Of a DNA stretch of 64,000 nucleotides, positions 48,354-58,411 are shown piece by piece (the stretch's first letter is position 1; every line of letters starts with the position of its first letter). The stretch is from the NCBI RefSeq assembly GCF_001665575.1, contig NZ_LZSU01000008.1, forward strand, positions 42,833 to 106,832. The letters are read 5' to 3'. The position numbers and the translations under genes are program-made. The notes below the pieces were generated by a model. The model was not told where the DNA came from, did no database searches, and saw only the letters and a program-made list of their open reading frames with translations. The stretch is from Mycobacterium sp. 852013-51886_SCH5428379. GTDB taxonomy: Bacteria > Actinomycetota > Actinomycetes > Mycobacteriales > Mycobacteriaceae.

Positions 48354-50276
48354 TCATCGCACTTCTTGCGGGGAGAGCAGCACCGTCTCCCACTTCTGCT
48401 TGCTGGCCAGTACCGGTAACGCTTCGCGGTAGACGTGGCGCAGGTCGTCGAAGCGGCGGGCCAACCGGCGCTGCCGGAGCAGCGACTGTCGCAGCAGCGA
48501 CAGCATCTTCGCGCGGTCCCGTTTGCGGTAGACCACGCCGCGACCGTCGGCGGTGGTCACCGTGACGCCGTCGTACTTGGACAGCAGGAACCATCGGGAG
48601 TTCTGCGTCGGCACGTTGAGCTGCGGGCGTTCGTGGTGCTGCGGATCGGCCTTCGTGACGTTGTGCGCGATGCCGCGCATCAGGTGGTAGGCGATCACCG
48701 GTTTGGCGACCGGCGGGTCGATCTTCTGCAGTTTCTGCGACGGCGGCGGCAGCTCACTGGCGGCGGGCATCACCACGGCGTCGGGGTACTGCTTGCGGAT
48801 GCGGTGCACCTCGGGCAGCGCGCTCTCGAGGATCGAGAAGATGTGCTCCGGGCCGGCGAGGAAGTCGTCCATCGCCTTGTTCTGAATTTCGACGGTCGAA
48901 TACTCAAGGCAGGCAAGGTGTTTGAGGGTGGCCTTGAAATGGCTGCGGACCAGGCCGCGGATGTCGCCGTCCCAGTGCAGGGCCGCCACGACCAGCCGGT
49001 TGCGTAGGTGGAAGTACGCCTGCCAGTCGATCGCGTCGTCCTTGTCGCTCCACGCCATGTGCCAGATCGCGGTCCCGGGCATGGTGGCGGTCGGGTAGCC
49101 GGCTTCGGCGGCGCGCAGCCCGTATTCGGCGTCGTCCCACTTGATGAACAGCGGCAGCGGCTGCCCCAGTTCCTCGGCGACCTGTCGCGGGATCATGCAC
49201 ATCCACCAGCCGTTGTAGTCGACGTCGATGCGTCGGTGCAGCAGCTGGCTGCGGTCGCTGTTGTCGTTCAACGGGTACCGGGCGAAGTCGTGGTCGTACT
49301 CGGTGTACGGCGCCGAGGTCCACATGAAGTTCGCCCGGTCGACGACCTCACCCATGATGTGCAGGTGGGAGGGCTCCTGCAGGTTGAGCATCTGACCGCC
49401 GACGAGCATCGGCGTCTTGGCGAAACGGTTCAGGGCCAGCGCGCGCAGGATCGAGTCCGGCTCGACGCGGATGTCGTCGTCCATGAACAGGATCTGTTCA
49501 CAGTCCGTGTTCTTCAGCGCCTCGTACATGACCCGGCTGTAACCGCCCGATCCACCGAGGTTGGGCTGATCGTGGATGGACAGCCGGTCGCCCAGCGGCG
49601 CGACCGCCTCCGCGAACTCCGGATGATCGCGCACCTTGCGGTTGCCCTGGTCCGGCACGATCACCGCGCTGATCACCTCGTCGACCAGCGGATCGCTGGT
49701 CAGCGCCCGCAGTGAGCTCACGCAGTCGTCGGGACGGTTGAAGGTCGGGATGCCGATCGCGACGTTGGCCACCCCGGGCGCGGGCACCGGGGCGTACCAG
49801 CCGGCGCTGTGCAGGGTGACAGCGCTGTCGGTGGTGATGTCGAACCAGACCCAGCCGCCGTCCTCGAACGGCTGCAGCCCGATCTCCACCTCGACGACGG
49901 TGGGGCGGTCGGCGTCGCTCGCGAACGCCTTGCCCTCGACGAAGATCCGGGCGCCGGTGGCCTTGGTGCGGTACAGGTCGACCCGGCCGCTGCCGGTCAG
50001 CTCGGTTCGCAGCACCACCGACGTCAGCATCGACCACCGGCGCCAGTAGCTGGCGGGGAATGCGTTGAAGTAGCTCGCGAACGACACCTCGGACTCCGCG
50101 CCGATCTCCAGCGTGGTGCGGGTTCGGGCGTGCGCGCGGCGGGCGTTTGTTTCCGATTCCTCTATATAGAGCTTGCGGACGTCGAGGGGCTCGCCGGGCC
50201 GCGGCAGGATCACGCGCGACAGCAGGCTGACGGCGCGTGAGTCGCCGGCGGGCGCGCCGGTGGGGGTCTCACTCAT
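48354..50276 (-). CDS. glfT2: Galactofuranosyltransferase GlfT2
   Basis: This 640-residue GT-A polymerase matches Rv3808c. It has an N-terminal beta-barrel domain (1 to about 170), then the GT domain with GIPTFNRPDDC, NLGGSGGYSRVMY, the metal DDD at 266-268, WDDAEYG (D381/D382) and His406, equivalent to D256-D258, D371/D372 and H396 of M. tuberculosis. A helical C-terminal domain mediates tetramer and membrane association. It builds the alternating beta-(1->5)/(1->6) galactan. It lies 15 bp after glf. Confidence 0.97.
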   Translation of the reverse strand: MSETPTGAPAGDSRAVSLLSRVILPRPGEPLDVRKLYIEESETNARRAHARTRTTLEIGAESEVSFASYFNAFPASYWRRWSMLTSVVLRTELTGSGRVDLYRTKATGARIFVEGKAFASDADRPTVVEVEIGLQPFEDGGWVWFDITTDSAVTLHSAGWYAPVPAPGVANVAIGIPTFNRPDDCVSSLRALTSDPLVDEVISAVIVPDQGNRKVRDHPEFAEAVAPLGDRLSIHDQPNLGGSGGYSRVMYEALKNTDCEQILFMDDDIRVEPDSILRALALNRFAKTPMLVGGQMLNLQEPSHLHIMGEVVDRANFMWTSAPYTEYDHDFARYPLNDNSDRSQLLHRRIDVDYNGWWMCMIPRQVAEELGQPLPLFIKWDDAEYGLRAAEAGYPTATMPGTAIWHMAWSDKDDAIDWQAYFHLRNRLVVAALHWDGDIRGLVRSHFKATLKHLACLEYSTVEIQNKAMDDFLAGPEHIFSILESALPEVHRIRKQYPDAVVMPAASELPPPSQKLQKIDPPVAKPVIAYHLMRGIAHNVTKADPQHHERPQLNVPTQNSRWFLLSKYDGVTVTTADGRGVVYRKRDRAKMLSLLRQSLLRQRRLARRFDDLRHVYREALPVLASKQKWETVLLSPQEVR

Positions 50277-50291
50277 GTGGGGGTTGCCTTC

Positions 50292-51584
<1,293 letters not shown>

Positions 51585-51599
51585 TCACGATTACGCATC

Positions 51600-51622
51600 G
51601 TCACTCTAGGCACACCAGTCAC
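51600..51622 (+). promoter_or_regulatory. GTCAC direct repeat upstream of erp
   Basis: GTCAC occurs at 51600-51604 and 51618-51622, 18 bp apart start to start, in the 195-bp glf/erp divergent region. A GTAAC pair with the same 18-bp period lies upstream of the amidase gene. Direct GTNAC repeats resemble sites proposed for the response regulator MtrA. The assignment is tentative. Confidence 0.3.
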
Positions 51623-51698
51623 AGCCGTAGCATCGATCACGTCGGCGCCAACACGTGCCGGGCCGTACCTGCAGTAGTTAGATATTGAGGAGACTTCC

Positions 51699-52625
51699 GT
51701 GCCGAACCGACGTCGCAGCAAGGCTTCGTCAGCCATGAGCGCGTTCGCCGCCGTGGCCGTGGCAAGTCCGATCGCCGGAATCGCCGTGACCCATATGTCC
51801 GGCCCGAGCGACGAACCTCAGCAGAGGGAATTCGTGCAGGCCGCCCTGGTGACCGATCTGCCGACCGAACTGCTCGGCGCCCTGTCCCAGGGTCTGTCGC
51901 AGTTCGGGATCAACCTGCCGACCGGCATCCTCGGCGGGGCCAGCGCCTCGCCGGTGGTGACGACGCCCGGCCTCGGGGCCGGCCTGACCGCTCCCGGTCT
52001 GACGCCGCCCGGTCTGACCCCACCGGGGCTGACCGCGCCCGGGCTCACCGCGCCCGGGTTGACCACACCCGGTCTCACCGCACCGGGCCTGTCGGTGCCG
52101 CCCGCCACCGCGACCGCCCCGGGCCTCACCGCCCCCGGTCTGACCGCACCGGGTCTGACCGATCCCGGCCTCACCGCACCCGGGCTCACCGATCCGGGGC
52201 TCACCGCACCCGGTCTCACCGCACCGGGTCTGACCACCCCCGGGCTGACCGACCCGTCCGGGCTGACCGCGCCCGGTCTGACCGCGCCGGGTCTGGACCC
52301 GGCGCTGGCGCCCATCTCGAACTCGGCGCTGACCGCACCCGGGGAGATCCCGATCTCGGCGCCGCTGACGGCCGATCCCGCGTTGGGCACCTATCCGATC
52401 CTCGGGGACCCGTCGCTCGCGGCGCTCTCCCCGGCCACGGCGGCGCCCAGCGGCGGTCTGCTCAGCGATCTGTCCAGCGCGGCGAACCAGCTCGGCGCCG
52501 GTCAGGCGATCGACCTGCTCAAGGGCGTGCTGATGCCGGCGATCACCGGGGCGATCAAATCCGCCACCCCGGGCGCGGTACCGCCCCCGGTGCCGGTGCC
52601 GGTGCCGCCGCCGCCCGGCCTGTAG
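51699..52625 (+). CDS. erp: Exported repetitive protein Erp
   Basis: This 308-residue secreted protein matches Rv3810 (erp/pirG). It has an N-terminal signal-like segment (AFAAVAVASPIAGIAVTHMSG), a domain to about residue 85, a central array of about 20 PGLTx pentapeptides (roughly 88-197), and a C-terminal domain ending in a Pro/Val-rich hydrophobic tail (PPPVPVPVPPPPGL). Erp is a surface protein needed for normal growth and virulence in pathogenic mycobacteria, and repeat number differs between species. The GTG at 51699 follows TGAGGAG, a strong ribosome-binding site, with a TAGATATT-like -10 just upstream. Confidence 0.95.
   Translation: MPNRRRSKASSAMSAFAAVAVASPIAGIAVTHMSGPSDEPQQREFVQAALVTDLPTELLGALSQGLSQFGINLPTGILGGASASPVVTTPGLGAGLTAPGLTPPGLTPPGLTAPGLTAPGLTTPGLTAPGLSVPPATATAPGLTAPGLTAPGLTDPGLTAPGLTDPGLTAPGLTAPGLTTPGLTDPSGLTAPGLTAPGLDPALAPISNSALTAPGEIPISAPLTADPALGTYPILGDPSLAALSPATAAPSGGLLSDLSSAANQLGAGQAIDLLKGVLMPAITGAIKSATPGAVPPPVPVPVPPPPGL
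51964..52296 (+). repeat. PGLTx-coding tandem repeat array in erp
   Basis: About twenty imperfect 15-bp units encode PGL followed by T plus A, P, T or D, broken once by SVPPATATA and once by an inserted Ser (DPSGL). Third-position bases differ between units, so the protein sequence is kept while the DNA has diverged, with some near-identical neighbours that suggest recent slippage. Confidence 0.9.
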
Positions 52626-52637
52626 GACCTGTTGCCG

Positions 52638-52676
52638 AACGGCACCGCAGACGCCCCGGTGCTCTGCGGTGCCGTT
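52638..52676 (+). terminator. Hairpin terminator after erp
   Basis: AACGGCACCGCAGA (52638-52651) pairs perfectly with TCTGCGGTGCCGTT (52663-52676), a 14-bp stem with an 11-base loop starting 12 bp after the erp stop. No U tract follows; this is the type of intrinsic terminator common in mycobacteria. Confidence 0.8.
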
Positions 52677-52723
52677 GCATGCAACCGATATTCGCTACCC
52701 AATTGGGTCGTGTCGAAACATCA

Positions 52724-52746
52724 GTAACACAAGACACATTAGTAAC
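52724..52746 (+). promoter_or_regulatory. GTAAC direct repeat upstream of amidase gene
   Basis: GTAAC at 52724-52728 and 52742-52746 are 18 bp apart, and AACATCAG is repeated at 52717 and 52744. The pair ends 8 bp before the GTG start, so it probably overlaps the promoter. It shares its period with the repeat before erp. The proposed MtrA link is speculative. Confidence 0.35.
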
Positions 52747-52754
52747 ATCAGCCC

Positions 52755-54377
52755 GTGCTGTCCCGTCGCCCCGTGCCGATTCTCTTCACCGCTCTTGCGG
52801 CGACGATCGTCATGCTCCCGCTCGCGATCGACGGCGATTCGGGTGACACCGCGGCCCCGGCGGTCGATCCCCTGATCCTGACCGAACAGCCCCTCGAGGG
52901 CCTCGGCGGCGGCGAGACGATCCGTGAGATCCATCAGGACACCCCGTTCGCCATGGTGGCCCTGACCGCAGCCGATCTCACCGGCACCTCGGCGCGGGTG
53001 CGGGCCAAGAAGGCCGACGGGTCCTGGGGGCCGTGGTACGACGCCGAACCGCTCGAGGGCGTCGGCGAGGACACTGCCGCGGTGCGCGGCACCGATCCGG
53101 TGTTCGTCGGTCGCACCAACACCGTGCAGATCGCGGTCACCCGTCCCGCCGACGCGGCGCCGACCGGCGCCGCGCCTGCCGCTGGGACACCGGCCGATGA
53201 GCGCCCGCTCGGCTACATCCCGGCCAACGTCGAACAGCCGATCGCGCAGAACCTCAACGCCGTGCTGATCAGTCCGCCGCAAGCGCCGGTCGACGGGCTG
53301 CCCGTGCCCAACGCCGCCATGACGCCCGGGGTACCGCCGCGGATCATCACCCGCGCACAGTGGGGCGCCGACGAGTCGATGCGTTGCGGCGCACCGAACT
53401 ACGACCGGGCGGTCCGCGCGGGCATCGTGCATCACACGGCCGGCAGCAACGACTACACCCCCGAGGATTCGGCGGGCATGATCCGGTCGATCTACGAGTA
53501 CCACACGCGCACGCTGGGCTGGTGCGACCTCGGCTACAACGCTCTGGTCGACAAATACGGCCAGGTCTTCGAGGGTCGCGCGGGCGGGATGGACCGCCCG
53601 GTCGCGGGTTCGCACACCGGCGGGTTCAACACCGACACCTGGGGTGTGGCGATGATGGGCAACTTCGAGGTGGTGCCGCCCACGCCGATCCAGCTGCGCA
53701 ACACCGGCAGGTTGCTGGGCTGGCGCCTGGGCCTCGACCACGTCGATCCGCTGGGCACGGCGGTGCTGACCTCGGCGGGCGGTTCGTTCACCCACTTCCC
53801 CGCGGGCTCGACGCCGACGCTGCCGTCGATCTTCACCCACCGCGACGTGGGGAACACCGAATGCCCCGGTAACGCCGCCTACGCCGCGATGGGCGAACTG
53901 CGCGCGATCGCGGCCCGGTTCAACAAGCCGCCCGGTCCGGAGGATCTCGCCGAATCGCTGCGCGGCGGCGCCATCCACGAGCGGTGGGCGAAGATGGGCG
54001 GGATGGCGAGCATGCTCGGCGCCCCCACCACCCCGGAGGCGCCCGGGGCCGGCAACGCCCGCTATGTGCGCTTCGACCGTGGCGCGATCTACTGGTCGCC
54101 CGAGAGCGGTGCGGCCCCGGTGACCGGCGTGATCTACGACGCCTGGGGTTCCCTCGGTTTCGAACGCGGCGCGCTCGGCCTGCCGACCAGCGGCGAGATC
54201 CACACACCGCTGTGGATCAAGCAGAACTTCCAGCACGGCACGCTGAACTTCGACCGGGAGACCGGCAACGTCACCCGGGTGATCGACGGTGTGCCGCTCG
54301 AGTTGCCGCCGGCGTCCTCACACGCCCCGCCGGTGCAGCTGGAACGCTTCAGCGCCCCGATCAGCCCGCTCAGCTAG
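52755..54377 (+). CDS. Secreted PGRP-type N-acetylmuramoyl-L-alanine amidase with LGFP repeats (Rv3811-like)
   Basis: This 540-residue protein has an N-terminal signal sequence (PVPILFTALAATIVMLPLA), a linker domain, then a PGRP/amidase_2 domain at about 195-385 with zinc-ligand motifs GIVHHTAGS (His226) and THRDVGNTECPGN (His362, Cys370). LGFP-type repeats follow: ERWAKMGGMASMLGAPTTPE and WGSLGFERGALGLPTSGE. It should cut the amide bond between muramic acid and the stem peptide, with LGFP repeats binding the envelope. The start is a GTG at 52755. Its position after erp matches Rv3811. It ends immediately before the convergent HAD gene. Confidence 0.93.
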   Translation: MLSRRPVPILFTALAATIVMLPLAIDGDSGDTAAPAVDPLILTEQPLEGLGGGETIREIHQDTPFAMVALTAADLTGTSARVRAKKADGSWGPWYDAEPLEGVGEDTAAVRGTDPVFVGRTNTVQIAVTRPADAAPTGAAPAAGTPADERPLGYIPANVEQPIAQNLNAVLISPPQAPVDGLPVPNAAMTPGVPPRIITRAQWGADESMRCGAPNYDRAVRAGIVHHTAGSNDYTPEDSAGMIRSIYEYHTRTLGWCDLGYNALVDKYGQVFEGRAGGMDRPVAGSHTGGFNTDTWGVAMMGNFEVVPPTPIQLRNTGRLLGWRLGLDHVDPLGTAVLTSAGGSFTHFPAGSTPTLPSIFTHRDVGNTECPGNAAYAAMGELRAIAARFNKPPGPEDLAESLRGGAIHERWAKMGGMASMLGAPTTPEAPGAGNARYVRFDRGAIYWSPESGAAPVTGVIYDAWGSLGFERGALGLPTSGEIHTPLWIKQNFQHGTLNFDRETGNVTRVIDGVPLELPPASSHAPPVQLERFSAPISPLS

Positions 54378-55193
54378 CTACATCCACCAGCGCTCGAGCA
54401 CCCGCGCGAGGCCGTCCTCGCTGTTGCGGGCCGTCACCTCGTCGGCGGCGGCCTGCGCCTCCGGATGGGCGTTGCCCATCGCCACCCCGTGCCCGGCCCA
54501 GCGCAGCATCGGGATGTCGTTGGGCATGTCACCGAAGGTGACGACGTCCGCGGCGATCAGCCCGAGGGGCCGGGCCAGTTCGTCGACGCCGGTGGCCTTG
54601 CTGATCCCCCGCGGCACCACCTCGATGAGGCCGTTGTTGGTGGAGTAGGTGAGGTCGCCGGCGGCGCCGACGTGCCCGATCAGCTCGGCGGCCATATCCG
54701 CGCTGCGGGCGCCCGCCTTGCGGATCAGCAGTTTCACCGCGGGCGCGCTGAGCAGATCCTCGATCGACACCTCGGTGTTGTCCGGGTTCAGCCATGCGTG
54801 TTCGTACCCGGGGGAGCTCACGAACTGCGGTGTCGCGGCGTCGTGCGCGGACCGGCCGACCCGTTCGACGGCCAGCCCCGCACCGGGGATGACGCGGGTG
54901 GCGATGTCGGCGAGCTCCTGCAGCGCCTCGATGGACAGCGTGCGCGCCGACACGATGCGGTCGGTCGAGGGGTCGTAGATCACCGCGCCATTGGCGCACA
55001 CCGCCATCGGCGCCAACCCCAACTCGTCGACCACCGGGCCGATCCACCGCGGCGGACGACCCGTGGCCAGCACGAACTGCGCACCGGCGTCGACCGCGGC
55101 GTGCACCGCGGCCCGGGTGCGCGGGGACACCCGTTCGGCGTCGTCGAGCAGCGTGCCGTCCACGTCGGTGGCGATCATCGCGGGAAGTGTCAT
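54378..55193 (-). CDS. HAD-superfamily (Cof-type) phosphatase, Rv3813c-like
   Basis: This 271-residue HAD-IIB hydrolase has motif I ATDVDGTLLDD (Asp10, Asp12), motif II in FVLATGRPPRW, a cap domain in the middle, the conserved Lys in APAVKLLIRK, and motif IV FGDMPNDIPML. It probably dephosphorylates sugar phosphates, nucleotides or a flavin precursor. The ATG overlaps the stop of the upstream acyltransferase gene (ATGA), so the three minus-strand genes form an operon. It matches Rv3813c in sequence and place. Confidence 0.92.
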   Translation of the reverse strand: MTLPAMIATDVDGTLLDDAERVSPRTRAAVHAAVDAGAQFVLATGRPPRWIGPVVDELGLAPMAVCANGAVIYDPSTDRIVSARTLSIEALQELADIATRVIPGAGLAVERVGRSAHDAATPQFVSSPGYEHAWLNPDNTEVSIEDLLSAPAVKLLIRKAGARSADMAAELIGHVGAAGDLTYSTNNGLIEVVPRGISKATGVDELARPLGLIAADVVTFGDMPNDIPMLRWAGHGVAMGNAHPEAQAAADEVTARNSEDGLARVLERWWM

Positions 55194-55942
55194 CCTGGGC
55201 TTTCTCCTGTACGCCTGCGGGCCCGTTCGGCCAGCTCGGCTTCTTCGAGGCGCCGGGCCTCGGCCGGTGTCGGGGCGCTGCCGCCGAGGCGGTGCGGCAC
55301 CCAGTACTCGCCGGCCGGGCGCGGATACCCCGCCTGCGCCCGGTCCAGCAGATCGGTCATCGCGGCACGCAGCGCGGTGCCGAGGTCGTCGGGGCTGCCG
55401 GCCGGCGGGATCGGCGCACCGACCTGCACGGCGACCGGGATCTTGCGGCGGCCCAGCGCCCGGGGATGGTCCTTGGTCCAGATCCGCTGGGTGCCCCACA
55501 CGATGAGCGGGACGATCGGCACCTGCGCCTCCTGCGCCATCCGCACCGCGCCGGTCTTGAACTCCTTGAGTTCGAAGCTGCGGCTGATGGTGGCCTCGGG
55601 ATACACCCCGACGAGCTCGCCGGCGCGCAGCGACTGTACGGCCACCGCGTAGGCGCCTGCCCCGGCCCGCCGGTCGACGGGAATGGTGCCGGTGTGTCTG
55701 ATCAGGAAGCCGACCGCCTTCACCTGCTCCATCTCGGCCTTGATCATGAACCGCAGCCGCCGCCGGCGGCGCTTGATCGCCAGCGCGGCGGGCAGCCAGT
55801 CGACGTAGCTGGTGTGGTTGATGGCCACCACGGCCCCGCCGCGGGCGGGGATGTGTTCGAGGCCGTGGTAGTCGATGCGGGTTCCGGTGACCCTGGTGAT
55901 CGCCTCCGCGGTGATCTCCAGTGCACGAAAGACCGGCTCCAT
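55190..55942 (-). CDS. 1-acyl-glycerol-3-phosphate acyltransferase-type (PlsC) protein
   Basis: This 250-residue PlsC-fold acyltransferase has the NHTSYVD motif (HX4D: His43, Asp48) and the glycerol-phosphate motif as VYPEATISRSFE, a PEAT variant of PEGT. A Pro-rich stretch IPVAVQVGAPIPP and PAGEYWVPHRLGGSAPTPAEA follow. It is a close paralogue of the next gene upstream and matches the Rv3814c-Rv3816c group. The substrate is not known; phospholipid or glycolipid acylation is likely. The ATG at 55942 follows the upstream paralogue's stop by 5 bp. Confidence 0.9.
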   Translation of the reverse strand: MEPVFRALEITAEAITRVTGTRIDYHGLEHIPARGGAVVAINHTSYVDWLPAALAIKRRRRRLRFMIKAEMEQVKAVGFLIRHTGTIPVDRRAGAGAYAVAVQSLRAGELVGVYPEATISRSFELKEFKTGAVRMAQEAQVPIVPLIVWGTQRIWTKDHPRALGRRKIPVAVQVGAPIPPAGSPDDLGTALRAAMTDLLDRAQAGYPRPAGEYWVPHRLGGSAPTPAEARRLEEAELAERARRRTGESPG

Positions 55943-55947
55943 AGGCG

Positions 55948-56733
55948 CTACCCCGAGGCCCCCGCCGGGCCCGGGTCCTGACGGCGGGCCTCGCGTGCGG
56001 CGGCCTTCTGGGCGGCCTCCTCGAGATCCATCCGGTTCGCCTCGGCCAGCGTCGGCGCCCCGCCGCCGAGCCGGTGCGGCACCCAGAACTCGCCGGGCGG
56101 GTATGGACCGTAGGCGTCCTGCACCCGTTCGAGCAGATGCTGCATGCGGTGGTGCAGCAGCGCGCTGAGCTCGGCAGCGGGCAGCGTCGGCGCGATCGGT
56201 TCGCCGACGGCGATCGAGATCGGCACCTTGGGCCGCAGCAGCTTCTTCGGGTGGCCCTTGGTCCAGATCCGCTGGGCACCCCACACGATGTGCGGGACGA
56301 TCGGCACGCCGGCGGCGATCGCCATCCGCGCCGCGCCGGATTTGAACTCCTTGATCTCGAAGCTGCGGCTGATCGTGGCCTCGGGATACACGCCGACCAG
56401 CTCACCGGCCGCGAGCGCCTGGCAGGCGTGCTCGAACGATGCGGCGCCGCTGTCGCGATCCACCTCGATGTGGCGCAGGCTGCGCATGATCGGTCCGGTG
56501 ATCTTGTGGTCGAAGACCTCTTTCTTCGCCATGAAGCGGACCTTGCGCCCCAGCCCCTGCTGATAGGCGGGCAGCCCGGCGAAGGTGAAGTCGAAATAAC
56601 TCGTGTGGTTGATCGCGACCACGGCGCCGCCGGTCTTCGGCAGGTTCTCCACCCCGGTCACCGTGAAGGTCAGCCCCTGCATCCGCCAGGCCAGCCGGGC
56701 GAGCTGGATGACTGTTCCGTACACCGGTTCCAC
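55948..56733 (-). CDS. PlsC-type acyltransferase, first of tandem pair
   Basis: This 261-residue protein has the same layout as its downstream neighbour: NHTSYFD (His43, Asp48), VYPEATISRSFE, IVWGAQRIWTKGHPKKLLRPK and GEFWVPHRLGGGAPTLAEANR. The two are clearly a tandem duplication with matching motif positions. M. tuberculosis has three such genes in a row at this place (Rv3814c-Rv3816c); here there are two. The start is a GTG at 56733, 115 bp from the divergent metallohydrolase-Rieske gene. Confidence 0.9.
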   Translation of the reverse strand: MEPVYGTVIQLARLAWRMQGLTFTVTGVENLPKTGGAVVAINHTSYFDFTFAGLPAYQQGLGRKVRFMAKKEVFDHKITGPIMRSLRHIEVDRDSGAASFEHACQALAAGELVGVYPEATISRSFEIKEFKSGAARMAIAAGVPIVPHIVWGAQRIWTKGHPKKLLRPKVPISIAVGEPIAPTLPAAELSALLHHRMQHLLERVQDAYGPYPPGEFWVPHRLGGGAPTLAEANRMDLEEAAQKAAAREARRQDPGPAGASG

Positions 56734-56848
56734 ACCGCCAGCGTAGTGCGCGCCACACCAGCAGGGGTCAGCGCTGCCGGACGCCTAGACTGGGCGGGCG
56801 ACAGCGACGGCGCCGGGGATGCCCCCAGGACGGACGGGAAGAGTAGAA

Positions 56849-58411
56849 GTGCAGGTCACCAGCGTCGGGCACGCCGGCTTCCGGATCGACACCAAGGCGG
56901 GGAGCATTCTGTGCGATCCGTGGGTCAACCCGGCGTATTTCGCGTCGTGGTTCCCCTTCCCCGACAACAGCGCACTCGACTGGGACGCGCTCGGCGACGT
57001 GGACTACCTCTACGTGTCGCATCTGCACAAGGACCACTTCGACCCGGCCAACCTGAGCGCCCACGTCAACAAGGACGCCGTGGTGCTGCTGCCGGACTTC
57101 CCGGTGCCGGATCTGCGCCGCGAGCTGGAGAAGCTGGGCTTTCACCGGTTCTTCGAGACCAGCGACTCGGTCAAGCACACGGTCAGCGGCCCCAAGGGCG
57201 ATCTCGACGTGATGATCATCGCGCTGCGGGCACCGGCCGACGGTCCGATCGGGGACTCGGGACTGGTGGTCGACGACGGTGTCACCACCGCGTTCAACAT
57301 GAACGACGCCCGGCCGGTCGACCTCGACGTGCTGGCCGCGGACTTCGGTCAGATCGACGTCCACATGCTGCAGTACTCCGGCGCGATCTGGTACCCGATG
57401 GTCTACGACATGCCGGCCCGCGCCAAGGAGGCCTTCGGCACCCAGAAGCGCCAGCGGCAAATGGACCGCTGCAGGCAGTACATCGCGCAGGTCGGCGCCA
57501 CCTGGGTGATCCCGTCGGCCGGGCCGCCGTGCTTCCTCGACGACGCGCTGCGCGACCTCAACGACGACCACGGCGATCCGGCGAACATCTTCCCCGACCA
57601 GGTGGTGTTCCTGGACCAGATGAAGCGGCACGGCCACGACGGCGGCCTGCTGATGATTCCCGGATCGACGGCGGATTTCACGGGCTCCCAACTGGATTCG
57701 CTGCGCCACCCGCTGCCCGACGACGAGGTGGAGGCGATCTTCACCACCGGCAAGGCCGACTACATCGCCGCGTATGCGCAGCGGATGGCCCCGGTCCTGG
57801 CCGCGGAGAAGGCGTCGTGGGCGCCCGCCGAGGGTGAACCGCTGCTCGAACCGCTGCGCGCGCTGTTCGAGCCGATCATGGTGCAGAGCGACCAGATCTG
57901 CGACGGCATCGGCTATCCCGTCGAACTGCGGCTGTCCGGCCGCGGCCATCAGGAGACCGTCGTCATCGACTTCCCGAAACGCATTGTGCGCGAACCGATT
58001 GCAGACGAGAAGTTCCGGTACGGGTTCGAGATCGGCAGTGAACTGGTGCGCACCGTGCTCCGCGACGGCGAACCGGACTGGGTGAACACGATCTTCCTGT
58101 CCACCCGGTTCCGAGCCTGGCGGGTCGGCGGTTACAACGAGTATCTGTACACATTCTTCAAATGCCTCACCGACGAACGGGTCGCCTACGCCGACGGCTG
58201 GTTCGCCGAGGCGCACGACGATTCGGCCTCGATCGACATGGGCGGCTACCGGTTCCAGCGCCGCTGCCCCCACCTGAAGGCCGACCTGTCGAAGTTCGGG
58301 GTGGTCGAGGGCGCCACCTTGACCTGCAACCTGCACGGCTGGCAATGGAATCTGGAAACGGGACGATGCTTGACGACCAAGGGCCACGAACTGCGCACGG
58401 AGCAGCCGTGA
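56849..58411 (+). CDS. Metallohydrolase-Rieske fusion protein (Rv3818-like)
   Basis: This 520-residue protein joins an N-terminal UlaG/MBL-type metallohydrolase (SHLHKDHFD, His58/His60/Asp62/His63) to a C-terminal Rieske [2Fe-2S] domain with CPH (Cys473, His475) and CNLH (Cys493, His496). A middle region of about 200 residues contains RVGGYNEYLYTFFKCLTDER. The arrangement resembles CMP-Neu5Ac hydroxylase and related Rieske-MBL oxidases, so an oxygenase or oxidase reaction is possible. The GTG at 56849 (QVTSVGHAGF) matches the Rv3818 N-terminus; an ATG at 56819 is an alternative. Its stop overlaps the next gene's start. Confidence 0.9.
   Translation: MQVTSVGHAGFRIDTKAGSILCDPWVNPAYFASWFPFPDNSALDWDALGDVDYLYVSHLHKDHFDPANLSAHVNKDAVVLLPDFPVPDLRRELEKLGFHRFFETSDSVKHTVSGPKGDLDVMIIALRAPADGPIGDSGLVVDDGVTTAFNMNDARPVDLDVLAADFGQIDVHMLQYSGAIWYPMVYDMPARAKEAFGTQKRQRQMDRCRQYIAQVGATWVIPSAGPPCFLDDALRDLNDDHGDPANIFPDQVVFLDQMKRHGHDGGLLMIPGSTADFTGSQLDSLRHPLPDDEVEAIFTTGKADYIAAYAQRMAPVLAAEKASWAPAEGEPLLEPLRALFEPIMVQSDQICDGIGYPVELRLSGRGHQETVVIDFPKRIVREPIADEKFRYGFEIGSELVRTVLRDGEPDWVNTIFLSTRFRAWRVGGYNEYLYTFFKCLTDERVAYADGWFAEAHDDSASIDMGGYRFQRRCPHLKADLSKFGVVEGATLTCNLHGWQWNLETGRCLTTKGHELRTEQP

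Noticed and set aside
51964..52296. Regular short repeats that could be taken for a CRISPR array
   Set aside because: The repeats are in frame within erp, only 15 bp long, contiguous without spacers, and encode PGLTx.
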